A stretch of 64,000 nt of DNA from Verrucomicrobiales bacterium (GTDB lineage: Bacteria > Verrucomicrobiota > Verrucomicrobiia > Verrucomicrobiales > V1-33). The stretch spans positions 112,916 through 176,915 of the forward strand of contig JAQGPJ010000077.1 of assembly GCA_028293125.1 (NCBI GenBank), read 5' to 3'. The notes below the pieces were generated by a model. That model ran no database searches. It was not told the origin of the DNA and saw only the letters and a program-made list of their open reading frames with translations. The position numbers and the translations under genes are program-made. This document shows positions 8,643 to 16,229 of this stretch, piece after piece (position 1 is the first letter of the stretch; every line of letters begins with the position of its first letter).

Positions 8643-9377
8643 ATGGACGAATCCGCTCCCGGTTTTCTCACCACCCAGTGGACCCGTGTGCTGGCGGCGC
8701 GGGGGGATTCCACCTTGGCGGGCAACGCCCTCAGCGAGCTGTGCGCCGCCTATTACGCGCCGGTCACCGCCTTCCTCCAGCGCACGGAGGGCCGGCAGGG
8801 GACCGATGCCGCGCGCGAGGCCGCACACGGATTTTTCGAGTGGGTGCTGAGCCGCGATCCCTTCGCCGCCGCCGACCGCCAGCGCGGGCGGTTCCGCAGC
8901 TATCTGCTCGGCGCGCTGAAGCACTGGCTTTCCCATGAGCGCGCCAAACTCCAAACCCAAAAGCGGGGCGGTGGCCAGGCTGCGCACCTCCCGTTGGCTG
9001 GTCCAACCGACACCTCGCCGGGAGTGGATCCACCGGATCCTGCGGCTCTGCCTCCAGACCGTGAATTCGACCGCCAGTGGGCGCTGCATGTCCTGCGTCG
9101 GGCGCTGGAGGCGCTGGAAAGGGAGTTCACGCAGCAGGGAGAGGCGGCGCGCTTTGCTTTGCTGAAGCCCTTTCTCACCGGCGATGCCGTGCACGGCGGG
9201 CTGGCGGCGCTGGCCCAGTCGGAAGGCTGGGCGGAATCCACGGCGCGCAGCCATCTGCACCGTCTGCGTCTGCGGTTCCGCCAGTGCGTGAAACGGGAGA
9301 TCACGCCCACCCTGGCTTCCGGCGCGGAGACTTCCGATGAGATGGCGCTTCTGATGAACGCCCTGACGGGAAACTGA
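8643..9377 (+). CDS. ECF-type RNA polymerase sigma factor (kinase-linked group)
   Basis: A 244-residue sigma-70-family protein. Residues about 8-100 form region 2, with T-T-Q-W-T-R-V-L-A-A and the helix A-A-H-G-F-F-E-W-V-L, then R-F-R-S-Y-L-L-G-A-L-K-H-W-L. A Pro/Gly-rich linker spans about 110-145. Region 4 (about 150-220) contains the helix-turn-helix A-L-A-Q-S-E-G-W-A-E-S-T-A-R-S-H-L, followed by H-R-L-R-L-R-F-R-Q. The opening pattern is typical of ECF factors that sit beside Ser/Thr kinases in PVC bacteria. It follows the kinase gene by 143 bases, and co-regulation is likely. No anti-sigma factor gene is adjacent, which fits control by phosphorylation instead (inference). Target promoters are unknown. 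Confidence 0.85.
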   Translation: MDESAPGFLTTQWTRVLAARGDSTLAGNALSELCAAYYAPVTAFLQRTEGRQGTDAAREAAHGFFEWVLSRDPFAAADRQRGRFRSYLLGALKHWLSHERAKLQTQKRGGGQAAHLPLAGPTDTSPGVDPPDPAALPPDREFDRQWALHVLRRALEALEREFTQQGEAARFALLKPFLTGDAVHGGLAALAQSEGWAESTARSHLHRLRLRFRQCVKREITPTLASGAETSDEMALLMNALTGN

Positions 9378-9506
9378 AAACCCGCCCCCCCCACCGCCCG
9401 CCGCCGGATTTTCAGCCGGCGGACGGAGCGGGAAAGGGACGGGTCTTTTGATTTTTGAACCGGACAGTGTCCGGACTTCAATTGGACGCCGGGAGCGGTT
9501 TGGATT

Positions 9507-10667
9507 TCAGTAAACGTCGCGGCGGTAACGTTTGGATTTGCGCATCTCCTCCACGTATTCCACCGCTTCCTCACGGGTTTTGCCGCCGGCTTTTTCGATG
9601 GCGGTGTGCAGGGCATCGTCCACATCCGCCGCCATGCGGCTGGCGTCGCCGCAGACATAGAAAATAGCGCCCTCCTCCAGCCATTTCCACAGTTCCTCCG
9701 CCGCCTCGACCATGCGGTGCTGCACGTAAATTTTCTTTTCCTGATCGCGGCTGAAGGCGGTGTCCAACCGGGTCAGCACGCCTTTTTTGAGGTATTCGTC
9801 CCATTCCTCCGCATAGAAGAAGTCGGTTTTGGCGCTGATCTCTCCGAAGAACAGCCAGGCTTTGCCCTTGGCGTTGGTCACTTCACGCTCCTGCAGGAAG
9901 GCGCGGAAGGGCGCGATGCCGGTGCCGGGACCGCACATGATGATGGGGGTGTCATCATCCGGGGATGGCAGCCGGAACCCCTTGCCGGCATTGATGAAGG
10001 TGGGGATCACCGTTTCATTCAGCACCGTGCGCTCCGCCAGGAAGGTGGAGGCGACGCCTTTCCGGTCGCGACCGAAAGTGTGGTAGCGCACGGCGGCCAC
10101 CGTGAGATGCACGGAGTCCGGATGGGCCTTGAGGCTGGAGCTGATGGAGTAGAGGCGGATCAGCAGGCGCTTGCAGAAGCTGACAAACTCCTGAGGCTGG
10201 AACTTGGCGTCCGGGAACTCGTGCAGGAAGTCGATCAGCTCCCGGCCGTGCAGGTGCTGCGTCAGCTGGTCCTTGCGGGCGGGATCGAGGAGCTTGGCCA
10301 GTTCCGGCGCATTGCCGGAGCGCTCCACGATGGCGTTGAGAAACTTTTTGTCAGGGGTCGCGAGGTTGCAGCTGGAGGTCAGGGCCTCGCGGAAGGTCAT
10401 TTCCCGCTGGGTGGCGTCCTTCACCGGCTCGTCGCCCGTGGCTCCGAGAGCGTGAAGAACATCATTCACCAGCTCCGGGCAGTTGGTCGGCAGCACCGCC
10501 AGGGAATCCCCGGGCTCGTAGGTCATGCCGCTGCCGCGCAGATCGATCTCATAATGACGCGTATCCTTGGGGGAACCTTCTCCGGACAGCTTCACGGCCC
10601 GCTTCATCCGCGCCAGACAGGGATTCTTAAGATTGAAAGCCGGGGGCGTGTGGGGAGTGTCGCTCAT
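9507..10667 (-). CDS. CysJ-like FAD/NADPH reductase without flavodoxin domain (sulfite reductase alpha-like)
   Basis: A 386-residue flavoprotein of the ferredoxin-NADP reductase superfamily. It has the N-terminal barrel with E-P-G-D-S-L-A-V-L-P, the helical connecting domain, the FAD motif R-L-Y-S-I-S-S-S, the NADPH-binding C-G-P-G-T-G-I-A-P-F-R and Y-V-C-G-D-A-S-R-M-A, and the C-terminal R-R-D-V-Y that stacks on FAD in CysJ. The FMN flavodoxin domain of full-length CysJ (about 600 residues) is absent. It could pass electrons from NADPH to a separate sulfite or nitrite reductase or to a ferredoxin/flavodoxin. No hemoprotein partner is adjacent. Start ATG at 10667 is chosen because the aligned family region begins soon after; upstream codons are unconvincing. 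Confidence 0.85.
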   Translation of the reverse strand: MSDTPHTPPAFNLKNPCLARMKRAVKLSGEGSPKDTRHYEIDLRGSGMTYEPGDSLAVLPTNCPELVNDVLHALGATGDEPVKDATQREMTFREALTSSCNLATPDKKFLNAIVERSGNAPELAKLLDPARKDQLTQHLHGRELIDFLHEFPDAKFQPQEFVSFCKRLLIRLYSISSSLKAHPDSVHLTVAAVRYHTFGRDRKGVASTFLAERTVLNETVIPTFINAGKGFRLPSPDDDTPIIMCGPGTGIAPFRAFLQEREVTNAKGKAWLFFGEISAKTDFFYAEEWDEYLKKGVLTRLDTAFSRDQEKKIYVQHRMVEAAEELWKWLEEGAIFYVCGDASRMAADVDDALHTAIEKAGGKTREEAVEYVEEMRKSKRYRRDVY

Positions 10668-11019
10668 GGAAGGGAAAAGAAGGAAACAGGGCTGGGAAAC
10701 GGGAGGTCGGGGCACCGGGTCAGGCAGCACGGAATGGATACCGCAGCGGATTCCGCTGAGGACAGCGGACGCGTTCCGTGCCAGCCGGGGAACACGCCGC
10801 CCGTCGGACGCGGACCGTCCGGCAGCAGTGACAGAGCACACCTCCTGCCCCCCCGCCACTGGAAAATCGCCGGTTTTCCCCGGCAGGCACGCCGGCGGAG
10901 CGTGGATACTGACAAACAGCCGGTGCCAGTGTCAGTGCCGATGCGGATGGGGGCGGCCGGACTCTTGAAGGAAAATCCGGCGCGGACAGACAGATTTTTC
11001 CGGAATTATGGAAATCGGC

Positions 11020-11047
11020 TTGCATTCTCCCCCGCCTACCCTTAGAT
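11020..11047 (+). promoter_or_regulatory. Possible promoter for tRNA-Tyr
   Basis: A TTGCAT box and a TTAGAT box with a 16-base spacer, about 40 bases before the mature tRNA. Transcription would begin near 11054, at the foot of the hairpin at 11052-11084. The match to the sigma-70 consensus is moderate only. Confidence 0.3.
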
Positions 11048-11051
11048 CGCC

Positions 11052-11086
11052 AAACGGTCGGCGTCTCCTCTGCTGCGACCGTTTTT
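11052..11086 (+). terminator. Terminator-like hairpin directly before tRNA-Tyr
   Basis: Nine perfect base pairs (AAACGGTCG with CGACCGTTT), a 15-base loop and a run of five T ending at 11086, one base before the tRNA acceptor stem. It has the form of a Rho-independent terminator for rightward transcription. It may end an upstream transcript or be a leader structure in the tRNA precursor. Confidence 0.5.
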
Positions 11087-11087
11087 C

Positions 11088-11172
11088 GGGTAGGTTCCAG
11101 AGTGGCCAAATGGGGCAGACTGTAAATCTGCTGGTTTTACCTTCGCTGGTTCGAATCCAGCCCTGCCCACCA
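11088..11172 (+). tRNA. tRNA-Tyr (GTA anticodon)
   Basis: All arms can be paired by eye. The acceptor stem GGGTAGG (11088-11094) pairs with CCTGCCC (11162-11168), and the anticodon stem is GCAGA/TCTGC with loop CTGTAAA and anticodon GTA at 11122-11124. A long variable arm is present, as expected for tyrosine. The T arm is GCTGG-TTCGAAT-CCAGC. The 3' CCA is encoded at 11170-11172. The total length is 85 bases. Confidence 0.96.
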
Positions 11173-11403
11173 TATTTCTTTTGCCGATTGGGTGATTGCA
11201 AGCGGATAAAAGTAGGGGTTCCGGCTATGCTTTGATACGGTTGGGTTGAAGCTATATGGAATGCCAAGTGCCCCGTGAATCAGCTGGGAATATCAAAGGT
11301 GGAGACAGACTGCCGCCGCCAATTCAGAAAGCATCAACCAGCTTGGCGATGGGGTTCGTAGACTGTTGAAAGTTTAAGATTCCACTCTCAAAAACAAACG
11401 CTT

Positions 11404-11706
11404 ATGGACTCCCCTCAAAACTCCGTGCTGGACCCTGTGGTGAAAATTGACCCCGCCGATGGGGAGAAGTGCCGGATTGAGGTGGAGCCGAAGGCCGCCC
11501 AGTCGCTGATCCGCTTTTTGCTGGACCGGAAAATCCAGCTGCTGCCTCCTGAAGGAGGAGTGGCGCGGACATTTGACCTGCAGGTGGAGCCTAAAGGCAT
11601 GCCTCCACTGCATCCGTTCTTTGCCTATGACACACAGGAAACCCTGCAGGCGGCGGTGACGGACTGGAAAAAATCGGGACCGCGTCAGGCACAATCGGTC
11701 GTCTGA
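11404..11706 (+). CDS. Hypothetical 100-residue protein
   Basis: A small, probably cytoplasmic protein with no signal peptide or membrane segment. It has alternating polar and hydrophobic patches, V-V-K-I-D-P and C-R-I-E-V-E-P-K-A, a helix S-L-I-R-F-L-L-D-R-K-I, and a second strand-like F-D-L-Q-V-E-P-K near the middle. The two V-E-P-K phrases (about residues 27-30 and 61-64) might mark two related halves. I do not recognise a family. It is flanked by the tRNA gene 231 bases upstream and converges with the large secreted lectin-like gene. Composition and codon usage look like its neighbours, so it is probably real. Confidence 0.5.
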   Translation: MDSPQNSVLDPVVKIDPADGEKCRIEVEPKAAQSLIRFLLDRKIQLLPPEGGVARTFDLQVEPKGMPPLHPFFAYDTQETLQAAVTDWKKSGPRQAQSVV

Positions 11707-11808
11707 TCCAGGATCGGCTCCGCCACCTTTGACCGGTCACTGTTCTACCACAATATTTACCGATGCCCTGCGGCCGGATGTGTTTGGTGGGCGGAGAACT
11801 GAGGGTGA

Positions 11809-14800
11809 TCACCGCTCCCGGACACGGTAGAAATACCGGGGAGCGGAAACGGGCAGGGGCGGGGATGTGTAGGTAGTGGTGGAGCCGCCCGAAGGCAGGC
11901 TGAGCTCCGCATTGCTCCAAGTGGTCAGATTTGTGGAGCGCTGCACCGTGTAGTTTTTTCCGGGAGCGGAGGCCCACACAAGGCTGAGTTCCCGGCTGGC
12001 GGGGAAGCTGACGCTGATGATCTCCAGCGGCGGCCCGGCGGGGGTGGTGGCCTCCAGTTGGAGACCGTCAGAATCCTGAGGTCCGTTGGCGGTGGTGCCG
12101 CTGGTGGTGGTGATGAGGTTGTAAGGCTGCTCCGGCCCCGCGGCGAAGACTTCGAAGTGGGAACTGCCCGCGTCCTCAAACCACATTACCCGCACGGGAT
12201 ACTGACCGGCCGGCAGCTCAATGGCTCCGATGGTCCGGGTGTTGCCACCGCCACCGTTGTGCTGAAGGCGGCCTTTGGAGAGGCCATCCGAGGAATCCGT
12301 GATTACAGAATTGCCGGTGGCATTGGCGGTCAGGTGATTGAAGGAGACCGGCCAGGGAGGATTGACAAATTCCAGAAATCCCCCGTCATCCCCCTGCCAG
12401 CCGATGAAATACTCACCATCCGCCGGCACGCGGATGGTGCCCTCCATCAGGGTGGCGAAATAATTGTCGTCCGCTGGGGTGCCGCTGTTGTTCCAAGGGA
12501 TGGGTGCATCATTGGCGAAACTCCCGGTGCCGCCAAAGCCGGGGTCGTTGAAATTCAGGGCGCCGGCGCTCACAGTGATCAGTCCGTTCACCGAATCCGG
12601 CTGAGCCAGCCACCACACGGCGGCCTCGACAGTGCCGGCTCCGGGATAGGCGCCGGCCTGGGGGCGGGTCTGCCTCACGCTCCAAGAGGCGGTGACCCCC
12701 AGCCGGGGAAAGATGCCCTGCGAGCGGTGGCCCACCAGACGCCACGCGGCTCCGGGCCCCGCGTCGCCCGTATTCACCGTGCCCAGGGCGGCGGTGTCGG
12801 CGGTCCCAAGGAGATTTCCAGCGACGGCGTAAAGCTCGAACTGGGTGTCCCGCTGGTCCTGAAAGGTGACGAAATCCACCTCATGGCTGCCTTGGGTGAG
12901 GTAAATCAGTCCCGCCCCGCGGAAGTCGCCTAAGGCGGTGGCGGACCCCGTGACGTTGAAAATGAGAGTGGAGGTATCGGCGGGATCAATGCCCGCGCCG
13001 CTGCGGTCCAGCCAGGGCACTCCCCGGAAGCGCAGCGCCCAGCCATCGGCGGACCGCACCGCAAAAGTGTAAAAACCATCGGAGGGAATGACCACCCGAC
13101 CCCGGGCGTGGATCGCGAGATTGGCGTTGTTGGCGGCATCGATGCCGGGCAGGACCAGATCCCCTCCGAAAAAGCCGCCGGAACCGGGGCTGGAAGGCAC
13201 GATGTGGTTGAGCACCGGCGGCGTGTCCTGATGGTTCGTGCCGGCACCCTCCATGAGAGCCGCGATGGCGGAGGCCATATTGGTGACCTGTATGGCGGCG
13301 GGCTCCAGCACTTGGAGTCCCCAGCGGCCCTCCTCCCCCTCGGTGGCTCCGGGCAGAAAAAGCGGCAGAAAGGGAGTGTATCCGCTGGTGTCGCCGATGA
13401 GCTGCCAAGCGGTGGAGTCGGAGTCGCTGGTGCAGATGCCGGGGGCGCAGTAAACCTCCGCTCCCGCGCCGCCGGTTCCCTCGTAGTGCAGAAATTCCAA
13501 GGAATAGCTGCCCGTCGTCGGGAAGTTTATTACCGCCCGCGCGTTGGTGTCCCCGCTGGCCAGCCAGAACAGGGTGGAGGGATCCAGCGGATCGATAAAG
13601 CCGTTGCTGGTGTAAAACGGGGCGACGGCGGTGTAACTGGCCGTGCGGCCGGACCATTTCCGACCGGCCACCCGCAGGGCGAAGTTGTCATCGGCGCGCA
13701 CGCAGAAAGTCCACGGACCGGCAGAGGACACTTGGAAATTGGTTTTGGCCACCACCGCCAATTGATTGTCATCGGCACCCGTGTTGCCGGGAATATCAAG
13801 ATCCCCGCTAAAATGGAAGCGGCTGCCGGTATTCTGGGGATCATTGTAATTGATCACGGGAATCTGCCCCTCGACGGCGTCGGTGGCGGACTGAATGGCC
13901 AAAGCGGCGTCGGGAATTCCCGTCAGGGGAACCGGACTGACGGCGGCGCGGGTGCCCCATTTCCTGTTCACGCCCGGAGGACCCTTCAGCAGGCCCAGTG
14001 CCGGAAGCTGGGGGCTGCCTGACGGCGTGCCGCCCATTAGTCCCCATTCCTCGGTGTCCCAGTCGTTCAGCGCCTCGGCCGGAGCCCACGAGACCTCCTG
14101 GAAGCTGCCGCCGGTGATGTCGTAGCCCACATACTCCACTTGGTAAAGGCCGGTGGCGGAGACGGTGAAGACCCCTCGCGTGCTGGAGTCGCTGGTGCCG
14201 AAGACAAAGAAAATGGCGGAGGCATCGCTGGCGTCGATGCTGCCCAGTCCTCCGATTTTGCTAAAGACCGCTTTGGTGCCTTCCGTGACGCCGGTGAGGC
14301 GCAGATAGAAGCCATCGTCACTGTGGACATTAATGGTATAGGCCCGGCCGGCCTCGCAGTGAATCCAAGTGCGGCCATTGACGAGGTAATAGTTGTCATC
14401 CACCCCCAGGGTGTCATTGGCCAGCGGCTGGCGGGGCCAGAAGAGGCCGTTGGTGGAGCGGCCCGCGGTGCCGGCGGAGCCGCCGCCGTCGGTGTTGTTC
14501 AGAACCGGGGTGGCCACCTCCACGGTTGAGGCCGGGGGCGGCGGGGCATTCACCATCTGGAGCGCGGCCATCAGATTGATCAGGATCGAGGAAGGCGGAG
14601 TGGGGAAAACGGTGCCTTTGACATTCCACAGGCCGGTGCCCGCCTCCCCCGCGAAAGCACGGGTGCCCGTCAGCATCGGCGCCAGCCGGGCCGCGCCGGC
14701 CACCGGGGAGGGCAGTTCCGTGTCCCATTCCACCACATACCGCCGAAGGCTGGTGGCGGAGGCGCTGGCGGTATCATTCCACAGGCCGGTGCCGGTGACC

Positions 14801-15858
14801 TCGATGACATCCTCCGCGCCGCCCGAGTTGTTGGGCTCCGGCGTGGCAAAAAAGGGCCGGCGTGGAAAACGGTGCCAGAATGGATTTCTCCTGCCCGGCG
14901 CTTCATCCGCCCATTGCCAGCCCGCCAGCGGATCGGTGCCCATGCTGTCGCCGCCCTCCGCCGTGCGGTCCGTGCCGCCGGTCCAGAATCCCGCCGTGTT
15001 CAGGCCGCCGAAAGCCATGGCCTGCCAGGCGAAGTGGTGCTCGGCCTCCGTGTTGAGGGAGATCAGATGCCCCGTCAGCGTGCCGTATTCCGCGGTGCGG
15101 ACTCCGGCAATTCCCGTGGATTTTGCCGATGCCGCGAGGGCGGCGGCGCGGGCCGTGTCCCAGGTTTCCCCCTGCATCACCATGCGGTAGAGGTTCCAAG
15201 TTCCGCCCGCGCCATACGGGCCGGTGTAATAAACCGGATACTGCGCGGCCCCGGCGATGGGGGCGGCGGCATGCAGCTCCCACTCGATCACGTATTTCCG
15301 GGTGCTGCTGACATTGGCGTCATTCCACGATCCGTCGGTGCGCATCTCCACGCCGTCCTCCACCCCGCCGGCGTTGTTGGGCTCGCCTATGGTCCAAGCG
15401 TTGAATTCCCCGGCTGAAATCTGGTCGCCGGCGTCCGCCCACTGCCAGCCAATGCGGGATAATCCTTTTTCCCCTGGCCCGTCCGGGGCATCAAGATCGT
15501 TCAGTCCCAGCCAGATATTGGAATTGCCCGATCCCGGCCCCAGAGTGGCGGCGGCGGCCACGAAGGTGTTCTCATCCTGGGAGCCGATCTGCATAAGGTG
15601 CCCGGTCAGGGTGCTGGTCACGCCCGGCAGTCCGGTGGAGGCCGCTGTTCTGGTTTTCGCCGCCGTGCGGGCGCTGATGAAGGTGGCCGGCACACTGACG
15701 ACCTGATAAAGATTCCACGTGCCGCCGGGGCCGTGGGGACCGGTGTAAAAAGGGGACTGCGCCGGCATCGCCTCCACCACCAGGCCCGACAGCAGCGCCA
15801 GCGCGGCCAGGGCAGCCGTGGCGGATGCCCGGTTCCGGGAAGGGAAGGGGGGGGACAT
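11809..15858 (-). CDS. Large secreted protein: two C-type-lectin-like domains plus several PA14-like domains
   Basis: A 1,349-residue exported protein. An Arg-containing n-region and Ala/Leu-rich core form a signal peptide at about residues 8-34. Two related domains of about 170 residues (about 35-205 and 205-385) each carry T-W-N-L-Y, a G-H-L motif, W-Q-W-A-D and an E-P-N-N-x-G-G-x-E-D motif, the calcium/sugar-binding pattern of C-type lectin folds. Then come about four units with L-F-W-x-x-x-x-L, D-D-x-Y or D-N-x-x-x and S-D-D-G-F/W-x-L-R phrases, typical of PA14-like carbohydrate-binding beta-barrels. The end shows V-Q-R-S-T-N-L-T-T-W and R-Y-F-Y-R-V-R, a C-terminal module shared with other giants here. 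Likely a glycan-binding surface or secreted protein. ATG at 15858 is preferred over a GTG at 15894. Confidence 0.8.
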   Translation of the reverse strand: MSPPFPSRNRASATAALAALALLSGLVVEAMPAQSPFYTGPHGPGGTWNLYQVVSVPATFISARTAAKTRTAASTGLPGVTSTLTGHLMQIGSQDENTFVAAAATLGPGSGNSNIWLGLNDLDAPDGPGEKGLSRIGWQWADAGDQISAGEFNAWTIGEPNNAGGVEDGVEMRTDGSWNDANVSSTRKYVIEWELHAAAPIAGAAQYPVYYTGPYGAGGTWNLYRMVMQGETWDTARAAALAASAKSTGIAGVRTAEYGTLTGHLISLNTEAEHHFAWQAMAFGGLNTAGFWTGGTDRTAEGGDSMGTDPLAGWQWADEAPGRRNPFWHRFPRRPFFATPEPNNSGGAEDVIEVTGTGLWNDTASASATSLRRYVVEWDTELPSPVAGAARLAPMLTGTRAFAGEAGTGLWNVKGTVFPTPPSSILINLMAALQMVNAPPPPASTVEVATPVLNNTDGGGSAGTAGRSTNGLFWPRQPLANDTLGVDDNYYLVNGRTWIHCEAGRAYTINVHSDDGFYLRLTGVTEGTKAVFSKIGGLGSIDASDASAIFFVFGTSDSSTRGVFTVSATGLYQVEYVGYDITGGSFQEVSWAPAEALNDWDTEEWGLMGGTPSGSPQLPALGLLKGPPGVNRKWGTRAAVSPVPLTGIPDAALAIQSATDAVEGQIPVINYNDPQNTGSRFHFSGDLDIPGNTGADDNQLAVVAKTNFQVSSAGPWTFCVRADDNFALRVAGRKWSGRTASYTAVAPFYTSNGFIDPLDPSTLFWLASGDTNARAVINFPTTGSYSLEFLHYEGTGGAGAEVYCAPGICTSDSDSTAWQLIGDTSGYTPFLPLFLPGATEGEEGRWGLQVLEPAAIQVTNMASAIAALMEGAGTNHQDTPPVLNHIVPSSPGSGGFFGGDLVLPGIDAANNANLAIHARGRVVIPSDGFYTFAVRSADGWALRFRGVPWLDRSGAGIDPADTSTLIFNVTGSATALGDFRGAGLIYLTQGSHEVDFVTFQDQRDTQFELYAVAGNLLGTADTAALGTVNTGDAGPGAAWRLVGHRSQGIFPRLGVTASWSVRQTRPQAGAYPGAGTVEAAVWWLAQPDSVNGLITVSAGALNFNDPGFGGTGSFANDAPIPWNNSGTPADDNYFATLMEGTIRVPADGEYFIGWQGDDGGFLEFVNPPWPVSFNHLTANATGNSVITDSSDGLSKGRLQHNGGGGNTRTIGAIELPAGQYPVRVMWFEDAGSSHFEVFAAGPEQPYNLITTTSGTTANGPQDSDGLQLEATTPAGPPLEIISVSFPASRELSLVWASAPGKNYTVQRSTNLTTWSNAELSLPSGGSTTTYTSPPLPVSAPRYFYRVRER

Positions 15859-16229
15859 GGGGGGATGACTGCTGCGGTGTCCTGGCCGCGGCACTTCCGG
15901 CAGGGTGCTCCGAAAGTTTTCCGGCTTGGAGCGATGATTTTTAAAGAAATGCCGGATGGTTGGTCAATGGCATTTCCCACCATGTTTTAGCTGGCAAAAG
16001 ATGAAAATTTGAGGGATTCCGCCATCTTTTACGCTGCCTGACAAGAGGGCCCGCAAAGCTCTTTCCACAGGCGCGCGTATGGTCAACTCCCGGTTTGACT
16101 CCGTGGGATGAGCTATTAAAGTCGCGCTCTCCCGGACCGGACGCTTCAGGTGCCCCCATTCTTTCAATCATGCGGCGGCGGCGCTTTTTCCGATCCATTC
16201 CACCCACCACCCATTCTGTAAGAACCCAC
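15859..16229. other. 371-base divergent gap before ppdK
   Basis: This stretch separates the leftward lectin-like gene from rightward ppdK and must hold both promoters. It is locally AT-rich at 15930-16020. TTGACT at 16096-16101 and a TATTAA further right are too close together for a normal sigma-70 promoter, so no promoter is called. A minus-strand frame across it is rejected as a shadow of the PPDK N terminus. Confidence 0.4.

Larger units (their letters stand above)
10668..11087. other. 420-base gap between reductase start and tRNA-Tyr
   Basis: No convincing gene was found. The left part must hold the promoter of the leftward reductase gene. The right end contains a promoter-like pair (TTGCAT at 11020-11025, TTAGAT at 11042-11047, spacer 16) and a terminator-like hairpin just before the tRNA. 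A short untranslated RNA ending at that hairpin is possible but not shown. Confidence 0.5.
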
